64,000 bases of DNA from Plesiocystis pacifica SIR-1. Its GTDB lineage: Bacteria; Myxococcota_A; Polyangia; Nannocystales; Nannocystaceae. The stretch spans positions 1 through 64,000 of the forward strand of contig NZ_ABCS01000009.1 in assembly GCF_000170895.1 (NCBI RefSeq). The letters run 5' to 3'. Shown one piece after another: positions 1-7,994 of the stretch; within the stretch, counting starts at the first letter, position 1, and each line of letters starts with the position of its first letter. The notes under the pieces were generated by a model. It saw only the letters and a list, made by a program, of their open reading frames with translations. It made no database searches and was not told the DNA's origin. Both the position numbers and the translations under genes were made by a program.

Positions 1-240
1 CTGCAGCTGACCGTCGATCTGGGGCCCTTGGGGCAGCGCAACATCTTCTCGGGCATCGCGCGCAGCTACGCCCCGGAGGAGCTCGTCGGCAAGCACGTGG
101 TCGTGTTCGCCAACCTCAAGCCCCGCAAGATGCGCTTTGGGGTCAGCGAGGGCATGGTCATGGCCTCGGGCCAGGGCGACGACGCGGTGACCGTGCTCGA
201 GCTCGACCCGCGCTCGCTGCCGGGCGACAAGATCAGCTGA
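1..240 (+). CDS. metG: Methionyl-tRNA synthetase C-terminal tRNA-binding domain (5' partial)
   Basis: The left edge cuts this gene; 79 codons are read before TGA. The visible part is an OB-fold tRNA-binding (EMAP/CsaA-like) domain, shown by 'IFSGIARSYAPEELVGKHVV' followed by 'NLKPRKMRFGVSEGMVMAS', the signature of the C-terminal appendix of bacterial MetRS, which helps dimerisation and tRNA binding. The catalytic class I domain must lie upstream. A free-standing CsaA-type chaperone or tRNA-binding protein cannot be excluded because the N-terminus is missing. There is no in-frame ATG before the domain, in keeping with an internal fragment. Confidence 0.8.
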   Translation: MQLTVDLGPLGQRNIFSGIARSYAPEELVGKHVVVFANLKPRKMRFGVSEGMVMASGQGDDAVTVLELDPRSLPGDKIS

Positions 241-334
241 GCGCGGCGCAGCTTCGTCGCTCGACGGCACCCCGGCTGTGGTCTGGGTGCCGTTGTTCGT
301 TCAGCCCTTGGTCGGCCCTCGACCGCGCTGGGCT

Positions 335-1252
335 ATGCTCGGCGCGGTGGCCCGCTCAGCCGACGCCTACGACAAGGTCAGCCCCACGGCGCTGGCCACC
401 GCCTACGGGTGGAAGCAGCTGGGCATGCCCTACGCCGAGCTGTTCGCGACCCGCGAGGGCGCGGCGCTGTACTGGAGCTTCGCCGCGGCGACCAACGGCG
501 TGGTCCGGGCCATGGGCGCGCCCACCCTCCTCGACTACCTCGAGTTTCGCCACCGCATGCTCGAGGCCCAGCTCGCCCGCCTCGAGCCCGATCTGATCGT
601 CGAGCTCGGCGCGGGCCTGTCCCGGCGCGGGGTCACCTGGGTCCTCGACCGCGGGGTGGACTTCGTCGAGGTCGACCTGCCCGGGCAAGTCGCTCGCAAG
701 CGCCGGATGCTCGCCGACGCCGACCGGCGCCCGGAGGTCCGCGGGCGCATCGGCGCGGCCCTGGCGAATGGGCGCCTCGAGCTGCGCGCTTCGGACATCC
801 TCGACCCGAGCTTTGGCGACGAGCTCGCGCGCCTGTTCGAGGGTCGAGCGCGCCCCGTGGTCGTCAGCGAGGGCCTCGTCGACTACTTCGACCTCGGCGA
901 GCGGGCCTGGCTGTGGACCAACCTCGCCGCGGGCTTTCGCCGTGCCGGGGTCGAGGGCCACTACCTCACGGACCTGCAGCGCGCGGATCGAGAGCGCAAG
1001 GTCGGCGCCATGGCGGCGGTGCTGCGCGCAGCGATTCGGGTCGTGACCCGAGGGCAGGGGACGCGCACGCCCTACGCCGATCTCGACGCCGTCGCGCGGG
1101 CCTTTGCCGAGGCGGGCTTCGAGGGCGGGGAGGAGCTCAACCCGCGGGTGCTCGCCGAGGATGCGCCGCGGTTAGCGGAGCTGCGCTCGCCCACGACGAT
1201 CTGGCACGGCTGGGTCGGGCTCGCCGGGCCGGTCGACGGATCCGTCGATTGA
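335..1252 (+). CDS. Class I SAM-dependent methyltransferase, leucine carboxyl methyltransferase-like (Tcmp/PPM family)
   Basis: 305 residues from the ATG at 335; an in-frame GTG at 278 would add 19 residues of unlikely Pro-rich leader. The SAM-binding motif is 'LIVELGAGLSRRG' at about residue 87, followed by an acidic strand end 'DFVEVDLPG' expected to bind the SAM ribose. This arrangement is that of the LCMT/Tcmp family (small-molecule or protein carboxyl O-methyltransferases); the substrate cannot be read from sequence. The gene stands alone between metG and an ankyrin membrane protein, all on the plus strand with short gaps, so co-transcription is possible. Confidence 0.7.
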   Translation: MLGAVARSADAYDKVSPTALATAYGWKQLGMPYAELFATREGAALYWSFAAATNGVVRAMGAPTLLDYLEFRHRMLEAQLARLEPDLIVELGAGLSRRGVTWVLDRGVDFVEVDLPGQVARKRRMLADADRRPEVRGRIGAALANGRLELRASDILDPSFGDELARLFEGRARPVVVSEGLVDYFDLGERAWLWTNLAAGFRRAGVEGHYLTDLQRADRERKVGAMAAVLRAAIRVVTRGQGTRTPYADLDAVARAFAEAGFEGGEELNPRVLAEDAPRLAELRSPTTIWHGWVGLAGPVDGSVD

Positions 1253-1283
1253 AGCTGGGCCCGCGCTGTCGCATCGTAGCGGG

Positions 1284-2144
1284 ATGAGCGAGACGCCCGC
1301 ACCGTCGTCAACGCCGGAGTCCCCCAAGCGCGAGCTGGGCATCTTCGCCTTCATCGTCATCGCCGTGGGCGTCGGCTGCCTGCTCATCGCGCTCCTCGGC
1401 GTGGTCAACACCGCCCTCGACCTCGAGCTGGTGCTCGACGTCTCGGGGGCGGACATGGACGTCCCGAACAACTACGAGGTGTGCGCGGGCCTGGGCGCGG
1501 TCGGGGTGTTGTTCATCGCGCTGACCCTCTTTGGTCGCTTCGTGGCCGAGAAATTTCGCGCGGCCAAGGGCAAGCCGCTGGTCCGCGTCGGGATCGTCGT
1601 GGGCGCCGTGACGCTCCTGGTCGTGGCGGGCCGCGGCCTGCAGATCATGGCCCTGGTCAGCACCTACGGCAGCATGCTCGCCTACTACGCCACCGACGGC
1701 GACCTCGACGACGTGCGCCGGGAGCTCGAAAAGGGCGCGACGCCCGAACAGCTCGACGCGGCCGTGGGTCGGGCGGCGCAGTACGACAACCATGAGGCGC
1801 TGAAGCTGCTGCTCGAAGCCGGGGCCGACCTGCGCGACGCGACCAGCCCCGAGGAGCACCGCCACTGCGCTCTCGGTGGGACGGGGCTGCAGTTCGCCCG
1901 CGTCGCCCTCGAGCACGGCGTGGGCCCGGACTCGTGCCCCGACAGCGAGCACCTGATCTGGACCACTGTCGATGGCCACCACGACGACGCGATCAAGGCC
2001 GAGCTCGTCGGGCTCTACGCGGGCGCGGGCTGGTCGCTGACCACGACGCCGGAGTTCTCCGAGGAGCGACCCTACGATCTGGCCCAGCGCATGGACCTGC
2101 CCGAAACGGCGGCGGCGCTCGAGCAGCTCGGCGCCCTCGAGTGA
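1284..2144 (+). CDS. Membrane protein with C-terminal ankyrin repeats
   Basis: 286 residues. A short Pro/Ser/Glu-rich N-terminus is followed by three hydrophobic segments (about residues 18-45, 63-87 and 98-130). The C-terminal half is soluble and ankyrin-like: 'GDLDDVRRELEKGAT', then 'HEALKLLLEAGADLRDA', then a weaker third repeat 'LQFARVALEHGVGPDS'. Ankyrin repeats generally bind other proteins, so this is probably a membrane anchor for a protein contact; no catalytic motif is visible. It starts 31 bp after the methyltransferase stop. Confidence 0.65.
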   Translation: MSETPAPSSTPESPKRELGIFAFIVIAVGVGCLLIALLGVVNTALDLELVLDVSGADMDVPNNYEVCAGLGAVGVLFIALTLFGRFVAEKFRAAKGKPLVRVGIVVGAVTLLVVAGRGLQIMALVSTYGSMLAYYATDGDLDDVRRELEKGATPEQLDAAVGRAAQYDNHEALKLLLEAGADLRDATSPEEHRHCALGGTGLQFARVALEHGVGPDSCPDSEHLIWTTVDGHHDDAIKAELVGLYAGAGWSLTTTPEFSEERPYDLAQRMDLPETAAALEQLGALE

Positions 2145-2200
2145 TTTAGCGCCGGTCGAAGGCGGCGCCCTGGGCCGCCGAGGATGCGACACTCGACGCG

Positions 2201-2608
2201 ATGTCGAAGCCTCGCACGATTCAACCCGAAGGCTGGAAGCGCCCCCGCGGCTACGCCAACGGCATGGCCGCCCAGGGGGAGATGCTCGCCGTCGCCGGCC
2301 AGATCGGCTGGGACGGCCAGGAGCAGTTCGCCTCCGACGACGAGTTCGCCCCGCAGTTTCGTCAGGCCCTGAGCAACGTCGTCGCCGTGGTCGAGGCCGC
2401 GGGCGGGAAGGCCGAGCACATCATCTCGCTGACCATCTACGTCACCGACAAGCGCGAGTACATCGCGGCCCTGTCCGAGGTCGGCGCGGCCTACAAGGAG
2501 CTAGTCGGCAAGCACTTCCCGACCATGGCGCTGATCGGCGTCAACGAGCTGCTCGAGGACCGAGCCAAGGTCGAGATCCAGGCCCTGGCCGTGTTGCCGG
2601 CTAGTTGA
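2201..2608 (+). CDS. RidA/YjgF/YER057c/UK114 family protein
   Basis: 135 residues, the usual length for the family. Typical motifs are 'AVAGQIGWDG' near residue 34 and the C-terminal 'KVEIQALAVLP'. RidA proteins hydrolyse reactive enamine/imine intermediates such as 2-aminoacrylate. The substrate-binding Arg of authentic RidA (Arg105 in the 'RVEI' motif) is Lys here, so the protein probably belongs to another Rid subfamily and deaminase activity is doubtful. The stop codon lies inside the 3' end of the convergent beta-helix gene; the two coding regions share 2601-2608. Confidence 0.8.
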   Translation: MSKPRTIQPEGWKRPRGYANGMAAQGEMLAVAGQIGWDGQEQFASDDEFAPQFRQALSNVVAVVEAAGGKAEHIISLTIYVTDKREYIAALSEVGAAYKELVGKHFPTMALIGVNELLEDRAKVEIQALAVLPAS

Positions 2609-3506
2609 CGTCGTAGAAGTCTGTGTAGGCGCCGGTGCCGGTGCTGTTGCCGGCGTAGGTCGGCGCGCCGAGGGTGACCGTGCCGCCGAGGTTGTGGTTG
2701 GACCACCCGCCGCCGATCGAGGTGGCGTCGTTGTTGAGGAACAGGCAGTCGTCGAGGGTCGCCTGGCCGAAGCCGTTGTGGAAGCCGCCGCCGAGGTAGG
2801 CCGAGTTGTGGGAGAACTCGACGCGCTCGAGCTCGACGGTGCCCGAGTGGTTGGCCAGGCCGCCGCCGTCGTAGCCCGTGTTGCCCTGGATCGTCGCAAA
2901 CAGCCCGGAGTCATTGGGCGTGGGGGTGACGCGGACGGTGCCGGCGAAGTTGTTGATCCCGCCGGCGAAGTCGCTCGTCGAGTGGTTGAGGCTGACGAGG
3001 GTGTTCCAGCGCAGCATCAGGGTGCCCATGTTGAGCACGCCGCCGTAGGTTGCGACGTTGGAGGTCACCACGGAGTGGCGCAGCTTGAGCACGGCGCCCG
3101 TGTTGACGACGACGCCCGCGGTCCCGTCGGCGCCGGTGATCGCCACGTGGTCGACGGTCACGGTGGCGCCGGTGAGCACGGTCAAGGTCGCGTCGGCTCC
3201 GTCGCCGTCGAGGACCACGGGGGCGTTCCAGCGGCCGCGGATCCTCAGGTCCTTGTCGACGGTGACGGACTCCACGAAGGTCTCGCCGTTCTCGAGCTCG
3301 AGGGTGTCGCCGGGGGCGGCCGCGGTCACGGCGGTCTGGATGCTGGTGTAGTCGCAGCCCGAGGCGCACACGGTCGCGGTCGCGGCCTGGGCCTGGCGGG
3401 CGCCGAGCAGGCTCACGAGGGAGGCGAGGCCGAGGCCGAGGAGGCGAGCGCGGGAACGCGCACGGGGGAGGCGGAGGGCGGGGGAGCGGAAGTTGAGCTT
3501 GTTCAT
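2601..3506 (-). CDS. Secreted right-handed parallel beta-helix repeat protein
   Basis: 301 residues from the ATG at 3506. A long Arg-rich n-region and hydrophobic core ending 'GARQAQA' form a Sec signal peptide. The mature part begins 'CASGCDYTSIQTAVTAAAPG', the usual entry of pectate-lyase-like beta-helix proteins (Pbl/NosD type), and continues with short Gly/Asn/Val turns such as 'NTGAVLKLRHSVVTSN'. No catalytic residues can be assigned; such myxobacterial proteins are presumed surface or secreted binding proteins. Divergent from the kinase at 3726. The frame stays open far upstream, but only from here does it show a signal peptide and recognisable repeats. Confidence 0.7.
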   Translation of the reverse strand: MNKLNFRSPALRLPRARSRARLLGLGLASLVSLLGARQAQAATATVCASGCDYTSIQTAVTAAAPGDTLELENGETFVESVTVDKDLRIRGRWNAPVVLDGDGADATLTVLTGATVTVDHVAITGADGTAGVVVNTGAVLKLRHSVVTSNVATYGGVLNMGTLMLRWNTLVSLNHSTSDFAGGINNFAGTVRVTPTPNDSGLFATIQGNTGYDGGGLANHSGTVELERVEFSHNSAYLGGGFHNGFGQATLDDCLFLNNDATSIGGGWSNHNLGGTVTLGAPTYAGNSTGTGAYTDFYDVN

Positions 3507-3569
3507 CGTCGTGTCTCGGGCCGGCTGGGTGCGTCCGGCTTCACTTCCGCCGTTGCCAGGCGCCGCCGC

Positions 3570-3619
3570 CCGGATCCCGAGATCGAGAAAAAAACAAATT
3601 TCGTGTCGTGGGGATCCGG
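3570..3619. promoter_or_regulatory. Inverted repeat in the divergent control region of the beta-helix and kinase genes
   Basis: CCGGATCC (3570-3577) and GGATCCGG (3612-3619) are exact inverted repeats, 34 bp apart, flanking the only A-rich tract of the region (about 3586-3600). Position between two divergent genes suggests an operator or promoter region. No convincing -35/-10 pair was identified. Confidence 0.25.
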
Positions 3620-3725
3620 AGGTGGGGCTCGGACCACGGCAGGGAGGAAGGGCTCCCCCATGTACCCACACACCGCATGCACGACCCGGCCGCCATGGCT
3701 CACGAGCGCGGCTACCATCGTGGGC

Positions 3726-6599
3726 ATGGCGCTGGAGGACGCGGAGACCTCGATCGGCCAGCCGAGCCCCCTCGGCCCGCGGGCGCGGGCGCGCATCGAA
3801 GCGGCGCTCTTTGGCCAACCGGCCCCCGCACAGGCCATCGGTCGCTACCGCATCACGGGGCGCGTTGGCCAAGGGGGGATGGGCTCGGTGCTCGCGGGCT
3901 ACGACGACGAGCTGCAGCGGCGGGTGGCCATCAAGCTGCTGCGCAGCGGTCGGGCGAGCGCCAGCCTCGAGCAGCGCCTGCGCCGGGAGGCCCAGGCCCT
4001 CGCGCGCCTGTCTCACCCCAACGTGGTCCAGATCTACGAGGTCGGCGAGGCCGGCGAGGCCGAGGCGCAGCTCTACCTGGCCATGGAGTTCGTCGAGGGC
4101 GAGGTGCTCGACGCCTGGCAGCGCGAGCCCAGGACCTGGCGCGCGTGCGTCGAGGTCTACCTGCAGGCGGCCCGGGGCCTGCTCGCGGCCCACGAGCGCG
4201 ACCTGGTCCACCGCGACTTCAAGCCGGCGAACTGCATCCTCGATCGCCAGGGCACCGTGAAGGTGTTGGACTTTGGTCTGGCCCGGGCAGGGCTCGGCGC
4301 GTCCCTCGAGCGCACCGAGGCCGACGAGGCGCTGGCGACGGACGAGGCGTCGACTCACAGCGCGATCGACCAGCCGATGACGCGCACGGGGGCCGTGCTC
4401 GGGACGCCCGCCTACATGGCGCCGGAGCAGCTCGAGGGCCAGGTCGCGGGCCCGGCCGCCGATCAGTTCGCCCTGTGCGTGTCGCTCTACGAAGCCGTCC
4501 ATGGCCGTCGGCCCTACGGCGGCCACACGGCGAAGGCGAGGCTCGAGGCGATCCGGGCGGGTCGCTTTCAGCCCCTCGAAGCGCGGGCCGGGGCGCCCCG
4601 ATGGCTTCAAAAGCTCCTGCGGCGTGGGCTCGCCTGCGCCCCCGCGGACCGCTACCCGAGCCTGGTCGAGCTGATCGCGGCGCTCGAGGCCGGGCTGGGC
4701 CGCCGCCGTCGCGCGATGGCGGCCAGCGGAGCGCTCGGGGTGCTGACGGCGGCGGCTGCCGTGGCCGCCTGGCCTGACCCAGATCCCTGCGTCGAGCTGC
4801 GCTCGGCGACCGCCCCCGCGTGGACCGAGGACCGACGCGGGGCGCTGCGTTCGGGCCTCGAGGCCGCGCCTGCCGGGGTCCGGGCCTACGTCGAGGGCGG
4901 CCTCGACGACTACGCCAGCGGGTGGATCGAGCAGCGGGCGCAGCTGTGCGAGGCCGAGCGAGACGAGCTCATCGGAGCCGAGGCGCACGCGCGGGCCGAG
5001 GACTGCCTCGATCGCCGCATGGGCCGGATGGGGGCGCTCGTCGACGCGCTGACCCGGGCCGACGCGTCGACCCTCGAGTACGCCAGCGAGGCCGTCGCGG
5101 CGCTCCCTGCCCTCGACGACTGCGCCCAGGTCGACCGACTCCTGACCGGCGCCGAGCTCCCGCCGCCCGAGCTGCGCGCGCGCGTGGCAAAGGTGCGCGA
5201 GGGCGTCGACGCGGCCTGGGCGGCCCTCGATACGGGCCGGCGCGACGCGGCGCTGGCCCTGGCCGAGGAGGCGCGGGTGTCCGCCGAGGGCCTGGCGTGG
5301 CCTCAAGTGCGCGCCGAGCTCGAGCGCGTGCGCGCTCGGGCCTCGATGGCCATGGAGCAGCTCGGGGACGCGGACGAGGCCCTGGTCGCAGCCCTCGAGC
5401 ATGCCGAGCGCGCCGGGGATGACCCCCTCGTGCACGACCTGCTCGTGGATCTGACCGCGGTCCACGTCCACGCCGAGCAGGGCGCGGTCGCCGAGGCGTG
5501 GTCTCTGGCGGCGACCAGCAAGCTCGCGCGCATCGGCGAGGAGCCCGGGCGCATGGCTCGACTGCGGCGCTGGCAGAGCGCCACCGCCGAGCTGGGCCAC
5601 GACTTCGAGGAGGCCGCGGCGTTGGCCCGGGAGGCCCTCGAGCTCGCGCGCAGCGCATCGGCGCCCGAGGGTCCAAAGGTGATGCGGGCGGCCTTTGGCC
5701 TCGGCGGAGCCCTGGCTGCGCTCGGGCGCAACGACGAGGCCCTCGAAGCCTACGCCGAGGCCCTCGCGGTCGCCGAGGGGGTGTTTGGGGACGGCTACCC
5801 GACGGGCCAGGTGCTCTACAACCGCGCCCTCGTCCACGCCGAGCGCGGGGACGACGACGCCGCGGCGGCGGACTACGAGCGGGCCGCTGCGATCTTTGCG
5901 ACGAGCGCCCGAACGCCCGCCGTCGACGTGGCCGACGTGCACACGGCGATGCTGCAGCTGGACCTGCTCGACGGTGAGCTCGACGCAGCCGCGGCCCACG
6001 TCGCCGCCGCGCAGGCGGCCCTCGACACCCTCGCCATCGACGACCTCGGCGCCCAGACGCGGCGCGCCGATCTGGCCGGGCTGAGCGCGAGCGTCGAGCA
6101 CTTTCGAGGGGATTACGCCGCGGCCCTGCGCGGCTATGAGGCCGCCATCGAGCTGCGCGCGGCCCTGCCCGACGCCGACCCGGTGTGGACGGCGATGCTC
6201 GACAGCAACCGCGGCGAGTGCCTGCTCGAGCTCGGGCGCCTCGACGACGCCGAGGCGGCCTTCTCGGGGGCCATGGGGGTGCTCACCGCCGAGCTCGGCG
6301 AGGACGCGAGCGAGCTCGGCTACGTGCTGCGCGGCCTCGGGGAGGTCGCGCTCGAGCGCGGCGCGCTGGGACCTGCGGCGGCGACCCTCGAGCGCGCCCT
6401 GGAGCTTCGCCTCGCCGAGCCCGGGGACATCGACAACCTCTCGGGGATTCAGTGGGCGCTCGCGCGAGCCTTGGCGCCCAGCGACCCCGAGCGCGCGCGA
6501 GCGCTGGCCAAGGACGCGCGCGCCCTGGCGGTGGAGCTGGGAGCGAGCGGGGCCGAACGCCGGGCTGCCATCGAGGCGTCCGCGCTGTGGACCGAGTGA
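3726..6599 (+). CDS. Transmembrane Ser/Thr protein kinase with TPR-like sensor region
   Basis: 957 residues from the ATG at 3726; an in-frame ATG at 3660 is possible but its leader is unlike the family. The N-terminal kinase domain is complete: glycine loop 'GRVGQGGMGSV', ATP-binding Lys70, catalytic Asp164 in 'HRDFKPAN', Asp182 of DFG, and 'YMAPEQ' in the activation segment, so it should be active. One hydrophobic segment follows at about 330-350 after Arg-rich 'GRRRRAM'. The remaining ~600 residues are Ala/Leu/Glu-rich helical repeats of TPR type ('ALGRNDEALEAYAEALAVAE'), common in myxobacterial PknB-like kinases. A small unknown gene follows after 14 bp and is probably co-transcribed. Confidence 0.9.
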   Translation: MALEDAETSIGQPSPLGPRARARIEAALFGQPAPAQAIGRYRITGRVGQGGMGSVLAGYDDELQRRVAIKLLRSGRASASLEQRLRREAQALARLSHPNVVQIYEVGEAGEAEAQLYLAMEFVEGEVLDAWQREPRTWRACVEVYLQAARGLLAAHERDLVHRDFKPANCILDRQGTVKVLDFGLARAGLGASLERTEADEALATDEASTHSAIDQPMTRTGAVLGTPAYMAPEQLEGQVAGPAADQFALCVSLYEAVHGRRPYGGHTAKARLEAIRAGRFQPLEARAGAPRWLQKLLRRGLACAPADRYPSLVELIAALEAGLGRRRRAMAASGALGVLTAAAAVAAWPDPDPCVELRSATAPAWTEDRRGALRSGLEAAPAGVRAYVEGGLDDYASGWIEQRAQLCEAERDELIGAEAHARAEDCLDRRMGRMGALVDALTRADASTLEYASEAVAALPALDDCAQVDRLLTGAELPPPELRARVAKVREGVDAAWAALDTGRRDAALALAEEARVSAEGLAWPQVRAELERVRARASMAMEQLGDADEALVAALEHAERAGDDPLVHDLLVDLTAVHVHAEQGAVAEAWSLAATSKLARIGEEPGRMARLRRWQSATAELGHDFEEAAALAREALELARSASAPEGPKVMRAAFGLGGALAALGRNDEALEAYAEALAVAEGVFGDGYPTGQVLYNRALVHAERGDDDAAAADYERAAAIFATSARTPAVDVADVHTAMLQLDLLDGELDAAAAHVAAAQAALDTLAIDDLGAQTRRADLAGLSASVEHFRGDYAAALRGYEAAIELRAALPDADPVWTAMLDSNRGECLLELGRLDDAEAAFSGAMGVLTAELGEDASELGYVLRGLGEVALERGALGPAAATLERALELRLAEPGDIDNLSGIQWALARALAPSDPERARALAKDARALAVELGASGAERRAAIEASALWTE

Positions 6600-6613
6600 A
6601 GGAGAGAGAGACG

Positions 6614-7096
6614 ATGAACGAGACAGAGCAGGAGCACAAACTCGAACGAGACACCATCAAGCTCAGCTTCATCATCCGGGAGCTCTACCCGCCCTCGGTG
6701 GCTGGAGGCGTCGGCGGGCTGCGGGTCGAGTACAGCAACCACTGGAGCTGGGATGACGAGGGCGCCTCGGCCTGGGAGGCGCTCCTCGAAGACGGCGGGC
6801 TGCAGTCGGAGTTCCCCGAGGGCTCGGATCCCTTCATCACCCTGTGGAACGGGTCGGGGACCCGAGGCGAGCTCTACATGGAGTTCCGACCGGTGGGCGG
6901 CACCCGCTGGGCGTCCGTGCCCAACCTGAGCACGCGGGACAATGTCTGGGAGACGAAGGTCAGCAAGATCGCGGCGGCCACGGAGCAGCCCGAGGGTGGG
7001 ATCCACACGGCCTTTCGCATCCTCTTGAAGGTCGGGGAGGTCAACTACATCTTCGACCCGCACCTCAAGCTGACCAAAAAGCGCGGGACCGGCTGA
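6614..7096 (+). CDS. Unknown 160-residue protein in an operon with the kinase
   Basis: Starts 14 bp after the kinase stop with a strong Shine-Dalgarno, AAGGAGAGAGAG, ending 3 bp before the ATG at 6614. No signal peptide or membrane segment, so it is probably cytoplasmic. The sequence is mixed alpha/beta with many aromatic residues ('VEYSNHWSWDDEG', 'GGTRWASVPNLSTRDNVW') and a Lys-rich C-terminus; I recognise no family. The good ribosome binding site and tight spacing suggest it works with the kinase, as substrate or adaptor, but that is inference. Its TGA stop is also the first three bases of repeat unit A1. Confidence 0.6.
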   Translation: MNETEQEHKLERDTIKLSFIIRELYPPSVAGGVGGLRVEYSNHWSWDDEGASAWEALLEDGGLQSEFPEGSDPFITLWNGSGTRGELYMEFRPVGGTRWASVPNLSTRDNVWETKVSKIAAATEQPEGGIHTAFRILLKVGEVNYIFDPHLKLTKKRGTG

Positions 7097-7290
7097 GTCG
7101 CGGACGTGGGGCAGGGGAGGGCGTGGCGTCGTCCGCGACCCTCTGAGTCGTGGACGTGGGGCAGGGAGGGCGTGGCGTCGTCCGCGACCCTCTGAGTCGT
7201 GGACGTGGGGCAGGGAGGGCGTGGCGTCGTCCACGACGGCTAAAATAGACAGAGGGTTGGCCAAACTCGTTTTGGCCGACCCCCTGAGCT
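7094..7290. repeat. Repeat island 1: three A units plus a variable hairpin, between convergent genes
   Basis: Three copies of a roughly 45-bp unit, each beginning TGAGTCG and containing GTGGGGCAGGGGAGGGCGTGG or a one-base-shorter version: A1 7094-7139, A2 7144-7188, A3 7193-7237. Their 9-bp ends pair: GTCGCGGAC/GTCCGCGAC in A1, GTCGTGGAC/GTCCGCGAC in A2 (one G.T), GTCGTGGAC/GTCCACGAC in A3, a compensatory C-G to T-A change. A3 is followed by CTAAAATAGACAG and a long hairpin. The same units recur at about 44.7 kb and 50.9 kb, always between convergent genes. Noncoding structural element, probably affecting termination or mRNA 3' ends. Confidence 0.85.
7251..7285. terminator. Hairpin at the end of repeat island 1
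   Basis: AGAGGGTTGGCCAAA (7251-7265), loop CTCGT, TTTGGCCGACCCCCT (7271-7285): 15 positions with one mismatch and one G.T. Read on the minus strand it follows the sigma factor stop at 7290 and is followed by GTCTATTTTAG, so it can terminate that gene. The same hairpin with a better stem occurs at 44782-44816. Confidence 0.6.
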
Positions 7291-7883
7291 CAGCTCCTGC
7301 GGCCGCGCTCGAGGGCGGCCAACATCCCGTCGCGGGCGCGGGCGTCCGGGAGGGTCTCGGTCAGGACCCGCTCGAGGTGCCCCCGCCCGCGCCGCAGCCG
7401 GCTCTTGACCGTCGCCGCGGGCACGTCGAGGGCCGCCGCGATCTGGCTGGTGGTCAGCTCTTGCCAGTAGTGGAGCTCGAGGGCGACCTGAAACTCCAGC
7501 GGGATCGCGCGCAGGGCCTCGTGGAGCAGGCGCTCGTGTTCGTTGGCGTGCAGCATGGAGCTGGGCCCGGGCGCGAGGTCGCAGCCGGCCTGGGACTCGA
7601 GGGCGTCGATGTCCGGGCCGCGGTAGCGCTTGCGGTAGTAGCCGCGCAGGATGTTGTAGGCGACGCCGAACAGGTAGGACCGAAAGCGGTCGTCGTCGCG
7701 GACGACGTCGCGGCCCTTGAGGCAGGCCATGAAGGTGTCCTGGACGAGGTCTTCGCAATCGCTGGTGACCTTGTTGGCGAAAAAGCGCGAGACCGCGTCG
7801 AAGTAGCGCGCGAACAGCTCCTGGCCGGCCCTGGATTCGCCGCCTCGCCAGCGCTCGAGCAACTCGGAGTCCGCGGGCACCAC
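7290..7883 (-). CDS. ECF-like RNA polymerase sigma factor (sigma 1)
   Basis: 197 residues from a GTG at 7883. Sigma region 2 is clear: 'LFARYFDAVSRFFANKV', then the core-binding 'DCEDLVQDTFMACL' with the usual acidic residues, then 'FRSYLFGVAYNILRGYYRK'. Region 4 is a helix-turn-helix, 'TTSQIAAALDVPAATVKSRL'. There is no region 1 or 3, as in ECF sigma factors. It is a paralogue of the three other sigma genes in this window but lacks their Trp-containing tail, ending instead 'MLAALERGRRS'. No anti-sigma gene lies beside it; the kinase operon 3726-7096 converges on it across the repeat island, so a link to that kinase is conceivable. Confidence 0.9.
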   Translation of the reverse strand: MVPADSELLERWRGGESRAGQELFARYFDAVSRFFANKVTSDCEDLVQDTFMACLKGRDVVRDDDRFRSYLFGVAYNILRGYYRKRYRGPDIDALESQAGCDLAPGPSSMLHANEHERLLHEALRAIPLEFQVALELHYWQELTTSQIAAALDVPAATVKSRLRRGRGHLERVLTETLPDARARDGMLAALERGRRS

Positions 7884-7994
7884 GGCGCTCAGGATAGCAA
7901 CTCGGCGGCGCCCAAGTGTTGGATGTCACTCCGGGAGCGCCCCGAGCCCAGACCCCGGAGGCGGACGCCCCGATACAGTGACCCCGACGCGCCC

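Noticed and set aside
3507..6101. Upstream extension of the beta-helix gene frame to 6101
   Set aside because: Shadow of the kinase gene; the signal peptide and conserved part begin only at 3506.
7094..7290. CRISPR-like array
   Set aside because: Only three copies, spacing of 4-5 bp without spacers, and each unit is itself a hairpin; no cas genes.
7221..7994. N-terminal extension of the enoyl-CoA hydratase, starting 'MASSTTAKIDRGLAKLVLAD', also seen at 44752
   Set aside because: The shared peptide is only the translation of repeat A plus its hairpin; a sigma factor gene occupies the other strand and the family's own start is at 7995.
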